A stretch of 14,147 bases of DNA. Origin: Flavobacteriales bacterium. GTDB taxonomy: Bacteria; Bacteroidota; Bacteroidia; Flavobacteriales; Flavobacteriaceae. The notes beneath the pieces are model-generated. The model did not search any database. It saw only the letters and a program-made list of their open reading frames with translations, and was not told the origin of the DNA. Made by a program: the position numbers and the translations under genes. This document shows, piece by piece, positions 1 through 5,662 of the stretch (positions are counted from its first letter, which is position 1; each line of letters opens with the position of its first letter). The stretch is taken from assembly GCA_027031025.1 (NCBI GenBank), contig JALVEJ010000071.1:1-14147 (forward strand), given 5' to 3'.

Positions 1-735
1 GGACTCTCATTTCGTGAATATCTCGATCTGTTTCATAATTACAAAGTTAATGTCTATTCGTTAGAGCAGATAATTAAAAATGAAGTAAAACTACAAAACA
101 TAAAACATCCGCTACCGTTATTTAAAGATTATTTAAAACGCGGCTACTATCCTTTCGGAATAGAACAAGAATTTAATTTACGTTTGGGGCAAGTTATCGT
201 ACAAACTTTGGAAACCGATATTCCACAGTATGCCAATTTGAATGTCGGGACAAGTCGCAAACTCAAACGTTTACTTGCTATTATTGCCGAGAGTGTACCT
301 TTTAAACCGAATTTTTCAAAATTGGCGGAAATTTTAAAAATTAGCAGAAATTCTTTAGACGATTATTTTTCATATATGGAAAAAGCCGGTCTAATTGCAC
401 AATTACGTAATGAAACCAAAGGTATTCGCAGTTTGGGAAAAGTGGATAAAGTTTATCTGGACAATACAAATATGATTTACAATCTGGTTGAGGAACATGC
501 AAATACAGGAAATATTCGCGAAACCTTTTTCTTTAATCAAATGCGGGTTAATCATAAAGTTGTAGCCGCAAAGAAAGCAGATTTTATAGTTGATGATTAC
601 ACTTTTGAGATTGGAGGTAAAAATAAACAACAAAAACAAATTGAAAAAACTAAAAACGCATTTGTGGTAAAAGACGATATTGAATTTGGCTACCGAAACG
701 TGATACCGCTTTGGGCTTTTGGGTTGAATTATTAA
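1..735 (+). CDS. AAA family ATPase with DUF4143 C-terminal domain (5' end outside window)
   Basis: The reading frame is open from base 1, so the gene starts upstream of the window; 244 C-terminal residues are visible. The first visible residues, GLSFREYLDLF, match the LSFREYL motif that closes the AAA ATPase module (AAA_14 type) in this family. The central part (about residues 75-125) looks like a winged-helix segment, containing ISRNSLDDYFSYMEKAGLI. The C-terminal part carries the DUF4143 signature, ADFIVDDYTFEIGGKNK, and ends IPLWAFGLNY, as such proteins commonly do in Bacteroidota. The Walker A and B motifs would lie upstream and cannot be checked. These proteins are common, often solitary genes whose cellular role is poorly known; some resemble ATPases linked to restriction or toxin-antitoxin loci. 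A TTG at 184 could be taken as a start, but the family match upstream of it shows that it is internal. Confidence 0.85.
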   Translation, partial: GLSFREYLDLFHNYKVNVYSLEQIIKNEVKLQNIKHPLPLFKDYLKRGYYPFGIEQEFNLRLGQVIVQTLETDIPQYANLNVGTSRKLKRLLAIIAESVPFKPNFSKLAEILKISRNSLDDYFSYMEKAGLIAQLRNETKGIRSLGKVDKVYLDNTNMIYNLVEEHANTGNIRETFFFNQMRVNHKVVAAKKADFIVDDYTFEIGGKNKQQKQIEKTKNAFVVKDDIEFGYRNVIPLWAFGLNY

Positions 736-792
736 ACCGGTTCCTTCGACACATTCCCCTTCCACAAAAAGCAAAACATTCAGTGCCCCATA

Positions 793-810
793 CTCCTCAA
801 TTCCTCAAAT
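793..810 (+). repeat. TTCCTCA-type short intergenic repeat, copy 1
   Basis: The sequence CTCCTCAATTCCTCAAAT lies in the 131-base gap between the ATPase and exonuclease genes. It is one of four related stretches in the first 2.8 kb built from a degenerate heptamer, ATTCCTC, and ending in CTCAAAT or CTCATTT. The function is unknown. Confidence 0.5.
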
Positions 811-866
811 AAAAAGCAGTATCATGATTTTAATCAAAAATCACGCATTAAATAACGACATATTCT

Positions 867-1634
867 ATGAACAACATAAAAATAATCAGCTACAACGTCA
901 ATGGCATCAGAGCCGCTATGCGCAAAGGTTTGGTACAATGGTTACAACAATCCAGCGCAGATATTATCGGTTTTCAAGAAATAAAAGCTGTTGAAAATCA
1001 AATAGATACAGAAGCGTTGCGACAAGCCGGCTATCATTACCAATATTGGTTTCCGGCACAACGCAAAGGTTACAGCGGTACCGGCATCATTTCAAAAATA
1101 AAGCCTAAAAACGTCGTTTACGGCACCGGCATAGACTATATGGATGCAGAAGGACGCAATATAAGAGCAGACTTTGATGGTTTTTCCTTTATGAGCATGT
1201 ATTTGCCCAGTGGCACCAATGCCGAACGGTTGGCAATTAAGTTCAAATATATGGACGATTTTTTAGACTATGCCAAGCAACTCAGAAAAGACCTGCCCAA
1301 ACTTATCATTAGCGGCGATTACAACATTTGTCACGAACCCCGCGACATCCACGATCCCATACGCTTACAACACGTATCCGGTTTTTTGCCAGAAGAGCGC
1401 GCATGGTTATCAGCATTTATTGATAGTGGTTTTATTGATAGTTTTCGCGAATTTGACCCGCGTCCTGAGCAATACACTTGGTGGAGTTACCGAGCTGGAT
1501 CACGTGCCAGAAACAAAGGCTGGCGGATTGATTATCACATGGTAACACCTGAGTTGAAACCATATCTCAAACGGAGTATTATCTTACCCGAAGCCAAACA
1601 TTCCGACCATTGTCCTATTTTATTAGAATTGTAG
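867..1634 (+). CDS. xth: Exodeoxyribonuclease III (AP endonuclease, ExoIII/XthA family)
   Basis: This 255-residue protein is a full-length member of the ExoIII/AP endonuclease family, which cuts DNA 5' of abasic sites and removes 3' blocking groups in base excision repair in the cytoplasm. The metal-dependent endonuclease/exonuclease/phosphatase fold is visible from its motifs in order: SYNVNGIRA with Asn10 and Asn12, FQEIK with Glu38 as metal ligand, the GDYN motif with Asp151 and Asn153, the WRIDYH motif, and the terminal HSDHCPI with the Asp247-His248 catalytic pair. The length matches short bacterial ExoA/Xth proteins. The start at 867 begins directly with MNNIKIISYNVNG, the expected N-terminus. 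No clear TAnnTTTG promoter is visible in the upstream gap. The stop codon lies in the left arm of a palindrome at 1628-1662. An exo-type or exoA-type name would be equally acceptable. Confidence 0.97.
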   Translation: MNNIKIISYNVNGIRAAMRKGLVQWLQQSSADIIGFQEIKAVENQIDTEALRQAGYHYQYWFPAQRKGYSGTGIISKIKPKNVVYGTGIDYMDAEGRNIRADFDGFSFMSMYLPSGTNAERLAIKFKYMDDFLDYAKQLRKDLPKLIISGDYNICHEPRDIHDPIRLQHVSGFLPEERAWLSAFIDSGFIDSFREFDPRPEQYTWWSYRAGSRARNKGWRIDYHMVTPELKPYLKRSIILPEAKHSDHCPILLEL

Positions 1635-1662
1635 AGATGTATTGGCAATATATCTCTACAAT
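1628..1662. repeat. Near-perfect palindrome of the GTAGAGA...TCTCTAC type
   Basis: The two arms, 1628-1643 and 1647-1662, pair over 16 positions with a single G-T pair and a three-base loop (GGC). The core is TTGTAGAGAT / ATCTCTACAA. The left arm includes the stop codon TAG of the exonuclease gene (1632-1634). There is no T-tract after the stem, so it is not a classical terminator, although it could stabilise or end the transcript. From memory, similar GTAGAGA...TCTCTAC palindromes are dispersed in Bacteroidota and cyanobacterial genomes. Confidence 0.8.
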
Positions 1663-1672
1663 AGACAAAAAA

Positions 1673-1702
1673 ATCCTCAATTCCACAATTCCTCATTCCT
1701 CA
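1673..1702 (+). repeat. TTCCTCA-type short intergenic repeat, copy 2 (longest)
   Basis: This stretch reads as about four degenerate heptamers: ATCCTCA, ATTCCAC, AATTCCTC and ATTCCTCA. It is the longest of the four copies and lies just upstream of the promoter of the small membrane-protein gene. Confidence 0.55.
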
Positions 1703-1710
1703 TTTTTTTA

Positions 1711-1718
1711 TATCTTTG
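1711..1718 (+). promoter_or_regulatory. Bacteroidota -7 promoter box (TATCTTTG)
   Basis: TATCTTTG fits the phylum-specific TAnnTTTG -7 consensus. It ends 17 bases before the ATG at 1736, giving a leader of about 12 bases. No convincing TTG -33 box is seen at the expected distance, so the promoter call rests on the -7 box and the position. Confidence 0.55.
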
Positions 1719-1735
1719 TGTAAAATTCAAATTTT

Positions 1736-1969
1736 ATGGAAGCAAAAGTGCCTTACTTAAATATTACTGATAAACAATACAAACTTATCGGTATCACTTG
1801 GGGTTTCATCTTTACGGCTTTTTATCATTACTACATGGTTTTTGATAAAGTTGCATATAGTATTGTCAAAACCTTTATTTCCGGTGATTTTGTATTAAAA
1901 GCCGTCTTAGGAATGCTCGTCGGATACATTTTTAGTTACTACGTTCTTCGATATATTAATAAAGACTGA
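1736..1969 (+). CDS. Small two-helix membrane protein of unknown function
   Basis: This 77-residue protein begins at an ATG just after a TAnnTTTG promoter box and is followed by a strong terminator, so it is probably a real, monocistronic gene. Two hydrophobic segments are visible: about residues 16-35 (LIGITWGFIFTAFYHYYMVF) and about 52-72 (containing AVLGMLVGYIFSYYVLRY), joined by a loop of mixed character. The N-terminus is short and polar, and the C-terminus ends in NKD. It has no signal-peptide cleavage site and no cysteine. It is rich in aromatic residues within the membrane segments. I do not recognise the family and assign no function; neither neighbour suggests one. Confidence 0.75.
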   Translation: MEAKVPYLNITDKQYKLIGITWGFIFTAFYHYYMVFDKVAYSIVKTFISGDFVLKAVLGMLVGYIFSYYVLRYINKD

Positions 1970-1996
1970 TAATTTTTTACTTTAATAAGCTATCCG

Positions 1997-2033
1997 TATC
2001 CGGCAGATTGTTTTATCTGCCGGATATTTTTTT
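1997..2033 (+). terminator. Rho-independent terminator of the small membrane-protein gene
   Basis: A 12-base-pair perfect stem (1997-2008 with 2015-2026, core ATCCGGCAGA/TCTGCCGGAT) with a six-base loop is followed by seven T residues (2027-2033) and, after one G, four more. It closes the transcript of the 77-residue protein and separates it from the efflux operon. Confidence 0.93.
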
Positions 2034-2052
2034 GTTTTGAAAAAAACTTTAA

Positions 2053-2076
2053 AAACTTTTTGCGTATTAAAAGTTT
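2053..2076. promoter_or_regulatory. Candidate TetR-type operator (inverted repeat in the promoter)
   Basis: AAACTTTT (2053-2060) and AAAAGTTT (2069-2076) form a perfect eight-base inverted repeat with an eight-base spacer. It overlaps the -33 box and the spacer of the promoter in front of the TetR-type gene. Position and symmetry fit autorepression by the regulator; the AT-rich composition makes a chance match possible. A further direct AAAAACTTT lies immediately upstream. Confidence 0.5.
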
Positions 2077-2090
2077 CCATTATATATTTG
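2059..2090 (+). promoter_or_regulatory. Promoter of the efflux operon (TTTG - N20 - TATATTTG)
   Basis: TTTG at 2059-2062 and TATATTTG at 2083-2090 match the Bacteroidota -33 and -7 boxes (TTTG and TAnnTTTG) with a 20-base spacer. The -7 box ends 19 bases before the ATG of the TetR-type gene, giving a short leader. It is the only clear promoter before the four-gene cluster. Confidence 0.7.
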
Positions 2091-2109
2091 CAAAATAAAT
2101 CATCAGTCA

Positions 2110-2706
2110 ATGAAGGAAAAAATCATACAAAAATCAGCCGATTTGTATTTTAAATACGGCATTAGAAATGTGACTATGGACCAAATAGCCCGTGATTTGG
2201 GTATTTCCAAAAAGACCATTTATCAGTATTTTACCGGCAAGGAAGATTTGGTTAGAGAAACCGTCAACTATATTTTTGATCAAATCCAAACACAAATTGA
2301 TCAAGTCTGTATGATGAAACTCAATCCGTATCAAGAATTATTTAGAATTAAAGACATCATTAAAGAAAATTTAAAGCGCTCGGACACATCGCCCTATTAT
2401 CAACTAAAAAAATATTATCCCGAAATAGCAGCATCCTTAGAGCAGAAAAAGTTTGATTCTATTATGGAATGCTTGGAACATAACCTGAAAAAAGGTATTA
2501 AGCAGGGATATTATAAAGAAAATTTGGATAAAGAGTTTATCAAACGAATGTATTTTGTCAACACTTTAAATCTATCTAATCCGGAATTGTTCCCGCCGGA
2601 ATTATTTAACAAAAATAATACTATGGATATGTTTTTAAATATGTTTTTAAGTGGCATTTCAACCAAAAAAGGGCGAAAAAAATTGAAGTTATTAGTTGAA
2701 AGTTAA
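2110..2706 (+). CDS. TetR/AcrR family transcriptional regulator of the efflux operon
   Basis: This 198-residue protein has the standard TetR layout: an N-terminal DNA-binding domain of about 50 residues, with the helix-turn-helix at about 22-41 (MDQIARDLGISKKTIYQYF), followed by an all-helical ligand and dimer domain. The family usually represses its own and neighbouring genes until a small molecule binds the C-terminal domain. It is first in a cluster with a TolC-type channel, an adaptor and an RND pump, so it very probably controls them; the ligand cannot be inferred. It starts 19 bases after a good promoter with an inverted repeat inside it. The gap to the next gene is 109 bases without a terminator and contains two copies of the TTCCTCA-type repeat. 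Confidence 0.93.
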   Translation: MKEKIIQKSADLYFKYGIRNVTMDQIARDLGISKKTIYQYFTGKEDLVRETVNYIFDQIQTQIDQVCMMKLNPYQELFRIKDIIKENLKRSDTSPYYQLKKYYPEIAASLEQKKFDSIMECLEHNLKKGIKQGYYKENLDKEFIKRMYFVNTLNLSNPELFPPELFNKNNTMDMFLNMFLSGISTKKGRKKLKLLVES

Positions 2707-2708
2707 AT

Positions 2709-2726
2709 ATCCTCATTTCCTCAAAT
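2709..2726 (+). repeat. TTCCTCA-type short intergenic repeat, copy 3
   Basis: ATCCTCATTTCCTCAAAT lies two bases after the stop codon of the TetR-type gene and belongs to the same degenerate repeat as 793-810, 1673-1702 and 2797-2814. Confidence 0.5.
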
Positions 2727-2796
2727 TAGAAGTAGAAATATTGTTTGAATCTCAAAGCAAGTATCAAAAACTGAAATATTCTATGAAGCAGCATAA

Positions 2797-2814
2797 ATTC
2801 CTCATTCCTCAAAT
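2797..2814 (+). repeat. TTCCTCA-type short intergenic repeat, copy 4
   Basis: ATTCCTCATTCCTCAAAT ends one base before the ATG of the TolC-type gene, so it occupies the place of a ribosome-binding leader. It contains two exact ATTCCTC heptamers. Confidence 0.5.
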
Positions 2815-2815
2815 A

Positions 2816-4153
2816 ATGAAAAAATTATACATTATAATATTAATATTACTTACTGTGAACCTTGCCCATGCGCAAGAACAAAACCGGTTTGGTTTACAAA
2901 CTGCCATTGATTATGCCTTACAACATAATGCCAACATCAAAAAAGCGCAAAATAACGTTTTGAAAGCCCAAAAAAAGGTTTGGGAAACCACTGCTATGGG
3001 CTTACCACAAATTGACGGAACGGCATCTTATCAACAATTTATTAAGCAACCGGTTAATCTATTGCCCGCGCGAATTATGAATCCGCAAGCGCCTCCCGGA
3101 ACTTATGTGCCGGTCAAATTCGGAACCGAGCAAAATATGAAATGGTCGGCAACGCTCAAACAGTTGATTTTCAGCGGGTCCTACTTGGTTGGCTTGCAAT
3201 CGTCGCGCACATTTAAAAAAATTTCGGAAAATGCCGCTATCAAAACCCGACAAAAAATCAAAGAAGCCGTTGTTAATGCATACGGCAACGCTTTATTGAC
3301 CGGTGAAAGCATCAAAATCATGCAACATAATGTCGATGTGGTCAAACAAAACCTCTTTGAAGTCCGGCAAATGTATCAAAACGGATTGGTTGAACAAACC
3401 GATGTCGAACAAATGCAAATTACTTTGTCCAACTTGCAGAACCAACTGGACTATTTGCAACGGATGAAAAAAGTTGCCTATGAAATGCTCAATTTTACGT
3501 TGGGACGTCCCGTTAATGCCCCTTTGGAATTGACCGATAATATTGAAACTCTCAAAGATGCCGGCATGCAACTCGATTTGTTACAACAAAATTTCAATCC
3601 GGATAAAAATATTGATTATCAAATCGTTAAGAATCAAGCCAAAGCTAAAAAATTACAAGTTAAGTTTGAAAAAACCAAAGCGCTTCCGACTATTGCCGCT
3701 TTTGTTAATTACGGCAAAAATGCTTACAACAATGATTTTAAGTTTTTTGACGACACTCAAAATTGGTATGAACAATCATTGTTCGGTGTAAACATTAATA
3801 TTCCGATATTTAGCAGTTTTGCGCGTTCGGCACGAGTCAAACAAGCCAAATTGGATTTGGAAAATGCCCAAACCGATTTGGATGAAAAAGCCAAGGAACT
3901 CAAACTAAAATTTGATAAAGCACGAAATGAATACGAACATAGTTTTAAAAATTATGACATTGCCAAAGCCAATCTGAATTTAGCCGAAAAAATTGCCGAA
4001 AAAGAACAGATAAAATACAAAGAAGGCGTTGGCAACAGCTTTCAGCTTAATCAAGCCCGGATGCAATTATACCAAGCCCAACAACAATATTTGCAGTCAA
4101 TCATTGAGATTGTCAACAAAAAAGTAGTCTTGGAAAATTTACTCGGAGAATAA
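2816..4153 (+). CDS. TolC-type outer membrane efflux protein
   Basis: This 445-residue protein forms the outer-membrane channel of the tripartite pump. I chose the ATG at 2816 because it opens a clear signal peptide: the MKK start, a hydrophobic core (IIILILLTVN) and a cleavage site after AHA before QEQ. The frame continues upstream to a TTG at 2696 and an ATG at 2783, but those would place charged residues before the signal peptide and overlap the regulator gene. The mature part shows the two OEP repeats (about residues 28-215 and 235-440), with long helices rich in Ala, Gln and Lys such as the NALLTGESIKIMQHNVDVVK region and the IKYKEGVGNSFQLNQARMQL motif typical of the second repeat. It is followed by the adaptor gene after 168 bases that contain a REPIN-like element. 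Confidence 0.93.
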   Translation: MKKLYIIILILLTVNLAHAQEQNRFGLQTAIDYALQHNANIKKAQNNVLKAQKKVWETTAMGLPQIDGTASYQQFIKQPVNLLPARIMNPQAPPGTYVPVKFGTEQNMKWSATLKQLIFSGSYLVGLQSSRTFKKISENAAIKTRQKIKEAVVNAYGNALLTGESIKIMQHNVDVVKQNLFEVRQMYQNGLVEQTDVEQMQITLSNLQNQLDYLQRMKKVAYEMLNFTLGRPVNAPLELTDNIETLKDAGMQLDLLQQNFNPDKNIDYQIVKNQAKAKKLQVKFEKTKALPTIAAFVNYGKNAYNNDFKFFDDTQNWYEQSLFGVNINIPIFSSFARSARVKQAKLDLENAQTDLDEKAKELKLKFDKARNEYEHSFKNYDIAKANLNLAEKIAEKEQIKYKEGVGNSFQLNQARMQLYQAQQQYLQSIIEIVNKKVVLENLLGE

Positions 4154-4273
4154 ACACCGGTCATTTAAGCACATCGCCCCAACTTTCGTCGGGGGGGCAC
4201 TCAATGACCTATGAAGCAGAAACAAAGGTGGCTGAGTGTCCCGACTAAAGTCGGGATGTATCGAAGCCACCGG
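4154..4273. repeat. REPIN-like double palindromic element, copy A
   Basis: The element fills most of the gap between the channel and adaptor genes and begins right after the stop codon. It consists of two units of one REP-like sequence in inverted orientation. Unit 1 (4159-4209) has outer arms GGTCATT/AATGACC and inner arms GCCCC/GGGGC. Unit 2 (4227-4271) has outer arms GGTGGCT/AGCCACC and an inner stem TCCCGAC/GTCGGGA. The spacer is 17 bases (4210-4226). Read in the same direction, both units start GGTnnyTGAGTG and end with AnnnACCGG. The family resembles the widespread GGTnnCTGAGC...TCGAAGnnACC palindromes. A run of seven G residues lies at 4191-4197. Confidence 0.88.
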
Positions 4274-4321
4274 CAATCAACAAATTAAATTATCAAATAA
4301 TCAAAAAATAGAGATAAAAAA

Positions 4322-5458
4322 ATGAAAAAATACATCATCATAATCAATTTAATAGCATTAGCAACTGCCTGTAAGCATGATAAGAAAATAGAAGGCAATT
4401 TGCAACAACAAAAAGCACAAATTGAAAAACAAATAGACAGTTTGCATAATATTTTAGAAAAAATTAATGAACAACTCGGCGAAACTCAAGCCAATGAAAT
4501 CCCTAGTATTTCGGCAGTTAATGTCAAACCGCAAGCTTTTACACATTATATTGAATTGCAGGGCAATATCGATACGGACGGTAATGTGATGGTGGTGCCG
4601 GAAGTTATGGGTAGTGTCAAAAAGATTTATAAAAATGAAGGTGACCGTGTCCGAAAAGGCGAAACCATCATGTTGCTAGATGATTCGGTATTACGCAATC
4701 AAATCGGTGAAGTGCAAACCCAATACAGCTTGGCAAAAACTGCTTATGAACGTCAGAAACGCTTATGGGATCAAAAAATCGGTTCGGAAATGGCTTTTTT
4801 GCAAGCGCAAACCCAAAAAAACGCTTTGGCAAAGAAACTCAACACCTTGCGTTCGCAGTTGGCAAAATTCCATGTCAAAGCGCCCATCAACGGAATCCTT
4901 GATGAAATGATGGTTAAAGAGGGTGAGATGGCAGCTCCGCAACGTCCGGTTGCCCGTGTGGTAAACTTGGATAAAGTCTATGCCCAAGCCGATGTCAGCG
5001 AAAAATATTTAACCAAAATTAAAAAAGCAACACCGGTAGTTATTGAATTCCCCGAAATAAATCGTAGTATACAAGCCAAAATCAGTTCCGTTGGTAATTT
5101 TATCCACCCGCGCAACCGGACTTTTAAAATCAGAATCAATCTGAAAAATAAAAAGGGCGATTTAAAACCCAATTTGACTGCCAACATTAAAATAAAAGAC
5201 TTTGAATCAGGCAAAGCGTTGGTGCTGCCTTGGTCTATTGTGCAACAGGACAGAGATGGTAACAATTTTGTCTTTGTATTAGAACCTACCGAAGACAAAG
5301 AGGTTTATAAAGTTGTAAAGAAACTGGTTAAAACAGGATTGGATTACAAAGGAAAAGTTATGATAACGTCCGGTCTAAAAGAAGGAGATTTGATTGCCGG
5401 CGAAGCGGCAAGAGGTTTAACAGAAGGCGATTTAGTAAAAATTGAAAATAATAAATAA
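4322..5458 (+). CDS. Efflux RND transporter periplasmic adaptor subunit (membrane fusion lipoprotein)
   Basis: This 378-residue protein is the adaptor that links the RND pump to the outer-membrane channel. The N-terminus is a lipoprotein signal (MKKYIIIINLIALATAC) with Cys17 as the probable lipid-attachment residue, so the mature protein is expected to be anchored in a membrane facing the periplasm. Residues 26-62 form a heptad-rich coil that is longer than in AcrA. The lipoyl half-motifs follow at about 91-122 (GSVKKIYKNEGDRVRKGE) and 184-215 (VKAPINGILDEMMVKEGE), separated by a short helical hairpin (about 123-182). Beta-barrel and membrane-proximal domains fill the C-terminal part and end in the typical GLKEGDLIAGEAARGLTEGD stretch. 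It is flanked by REPIN-like elements on both sides, with copy B starting right at its stop codon. Confidence 0.93.
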   Translation: MKKYIIIINLIALATACKHDKKIEGNLQQQKAQIEKQIDSLHNILEKINEQLGETQANEIPSISAVNVKPQAFTHYIELQGNIDTDGNVMVVPEVMGSVKKIYKNEGDRVRKGETIMLLDDSVLRNQIGEVQTQYSLAKTAYERQKRLWDQKIGSEMAFLQAQTQKNALAKKLNTLRSQLAKFHVKAPINGILDEMMVKEGEMAAPQRPVARVVNLDKVYAQADVSEKYLTKIKKATPVVIEFPEINRSIQAKISSVGNFIHPRNRTFKIRINLKNKKGDLKPNLTANIKIKDFESGKALVLPWSIVQQDRDGNNFVFVLEPTEDKEVYKVVKKLVKTGLDYKGKVMITSGLKEGDLIAGEAARGLTEGDLVKIENNK

Positions 5459-5583
5459 ACACCGGTCATTTCGTTACGTTCCCCCAACTTTCGTCGGAGG
5501 AACACTCAATGACCTACACAACATAGTCAAAGGTGGCTGAGTGTTTCGGTGACGCAGGAATCGAAATGTATCGAAGTCACCGG
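5459..5583. repeat. REPIN-like double palindromic element, copy B
   Basis: This is the second copy of the element, located between the adaptor and pump genes and starting directly after the stop codon with the same TAAACACCGGTCATTT junction as copy A. Unit 1 (5464-5514) has outer arms GGTCATT/AATGACC and inner arms GTTCC/GGAAC. Unit 2 (5532-5581) has outer arms GGTGGCT/AGTCACC and an inner stem TTTCGGT/ATCGAAA with one G-T pair. The spacer is again 17 bases (5515-5531). The inner stems differ in bases from those of copy A but still pair. The remaining 79 bases before the pump start (5584-5662) hold only a small CGAC/GTCG hairpin near 5619-5630. Confidence 0.88.
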
Positions 5584-5662
5584 TCATCAAATAACTAATT
5601 AATCATCAAAGTTTTTCCCGACGGCTGTCGTGAACCATAACGTAAAAATAAATAATAAACTG

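Noticed and set aside
403..774. Open frame of 123 codons on the - strand over the ATPase gene
   Set aside because: It lies opposite a well-supported family member and its translation has no domain features.
736..775. Possible decayed copy of the REPIN-like element after the ATPase gene (ACCGGT and TTCGAC words)
   Set aside because: Only short words match and no paired arms can be drawn, so chance is sufficient.
1270..1545. Open frame of 91 codons inside the exonuclease III gene
   Set aside because: It is a shifted frame within a gene whose catalytic motifs are all in the main frame.
2696..2815. Extended N-terminus of the TolC-type protein from TTG 2696 or ATG 2783
   Set aside because: A typical signal peptide begins at ATG 2816; the longer forms would bury it and overlap the regulator gene.
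4154..4273. CRISPR array or riboswitch in the operon gaps
   Set aside because: There are only two inverted units per gap with palindromic structure and no regular direct repeats and spacers; no known riboswitch core was recognised.
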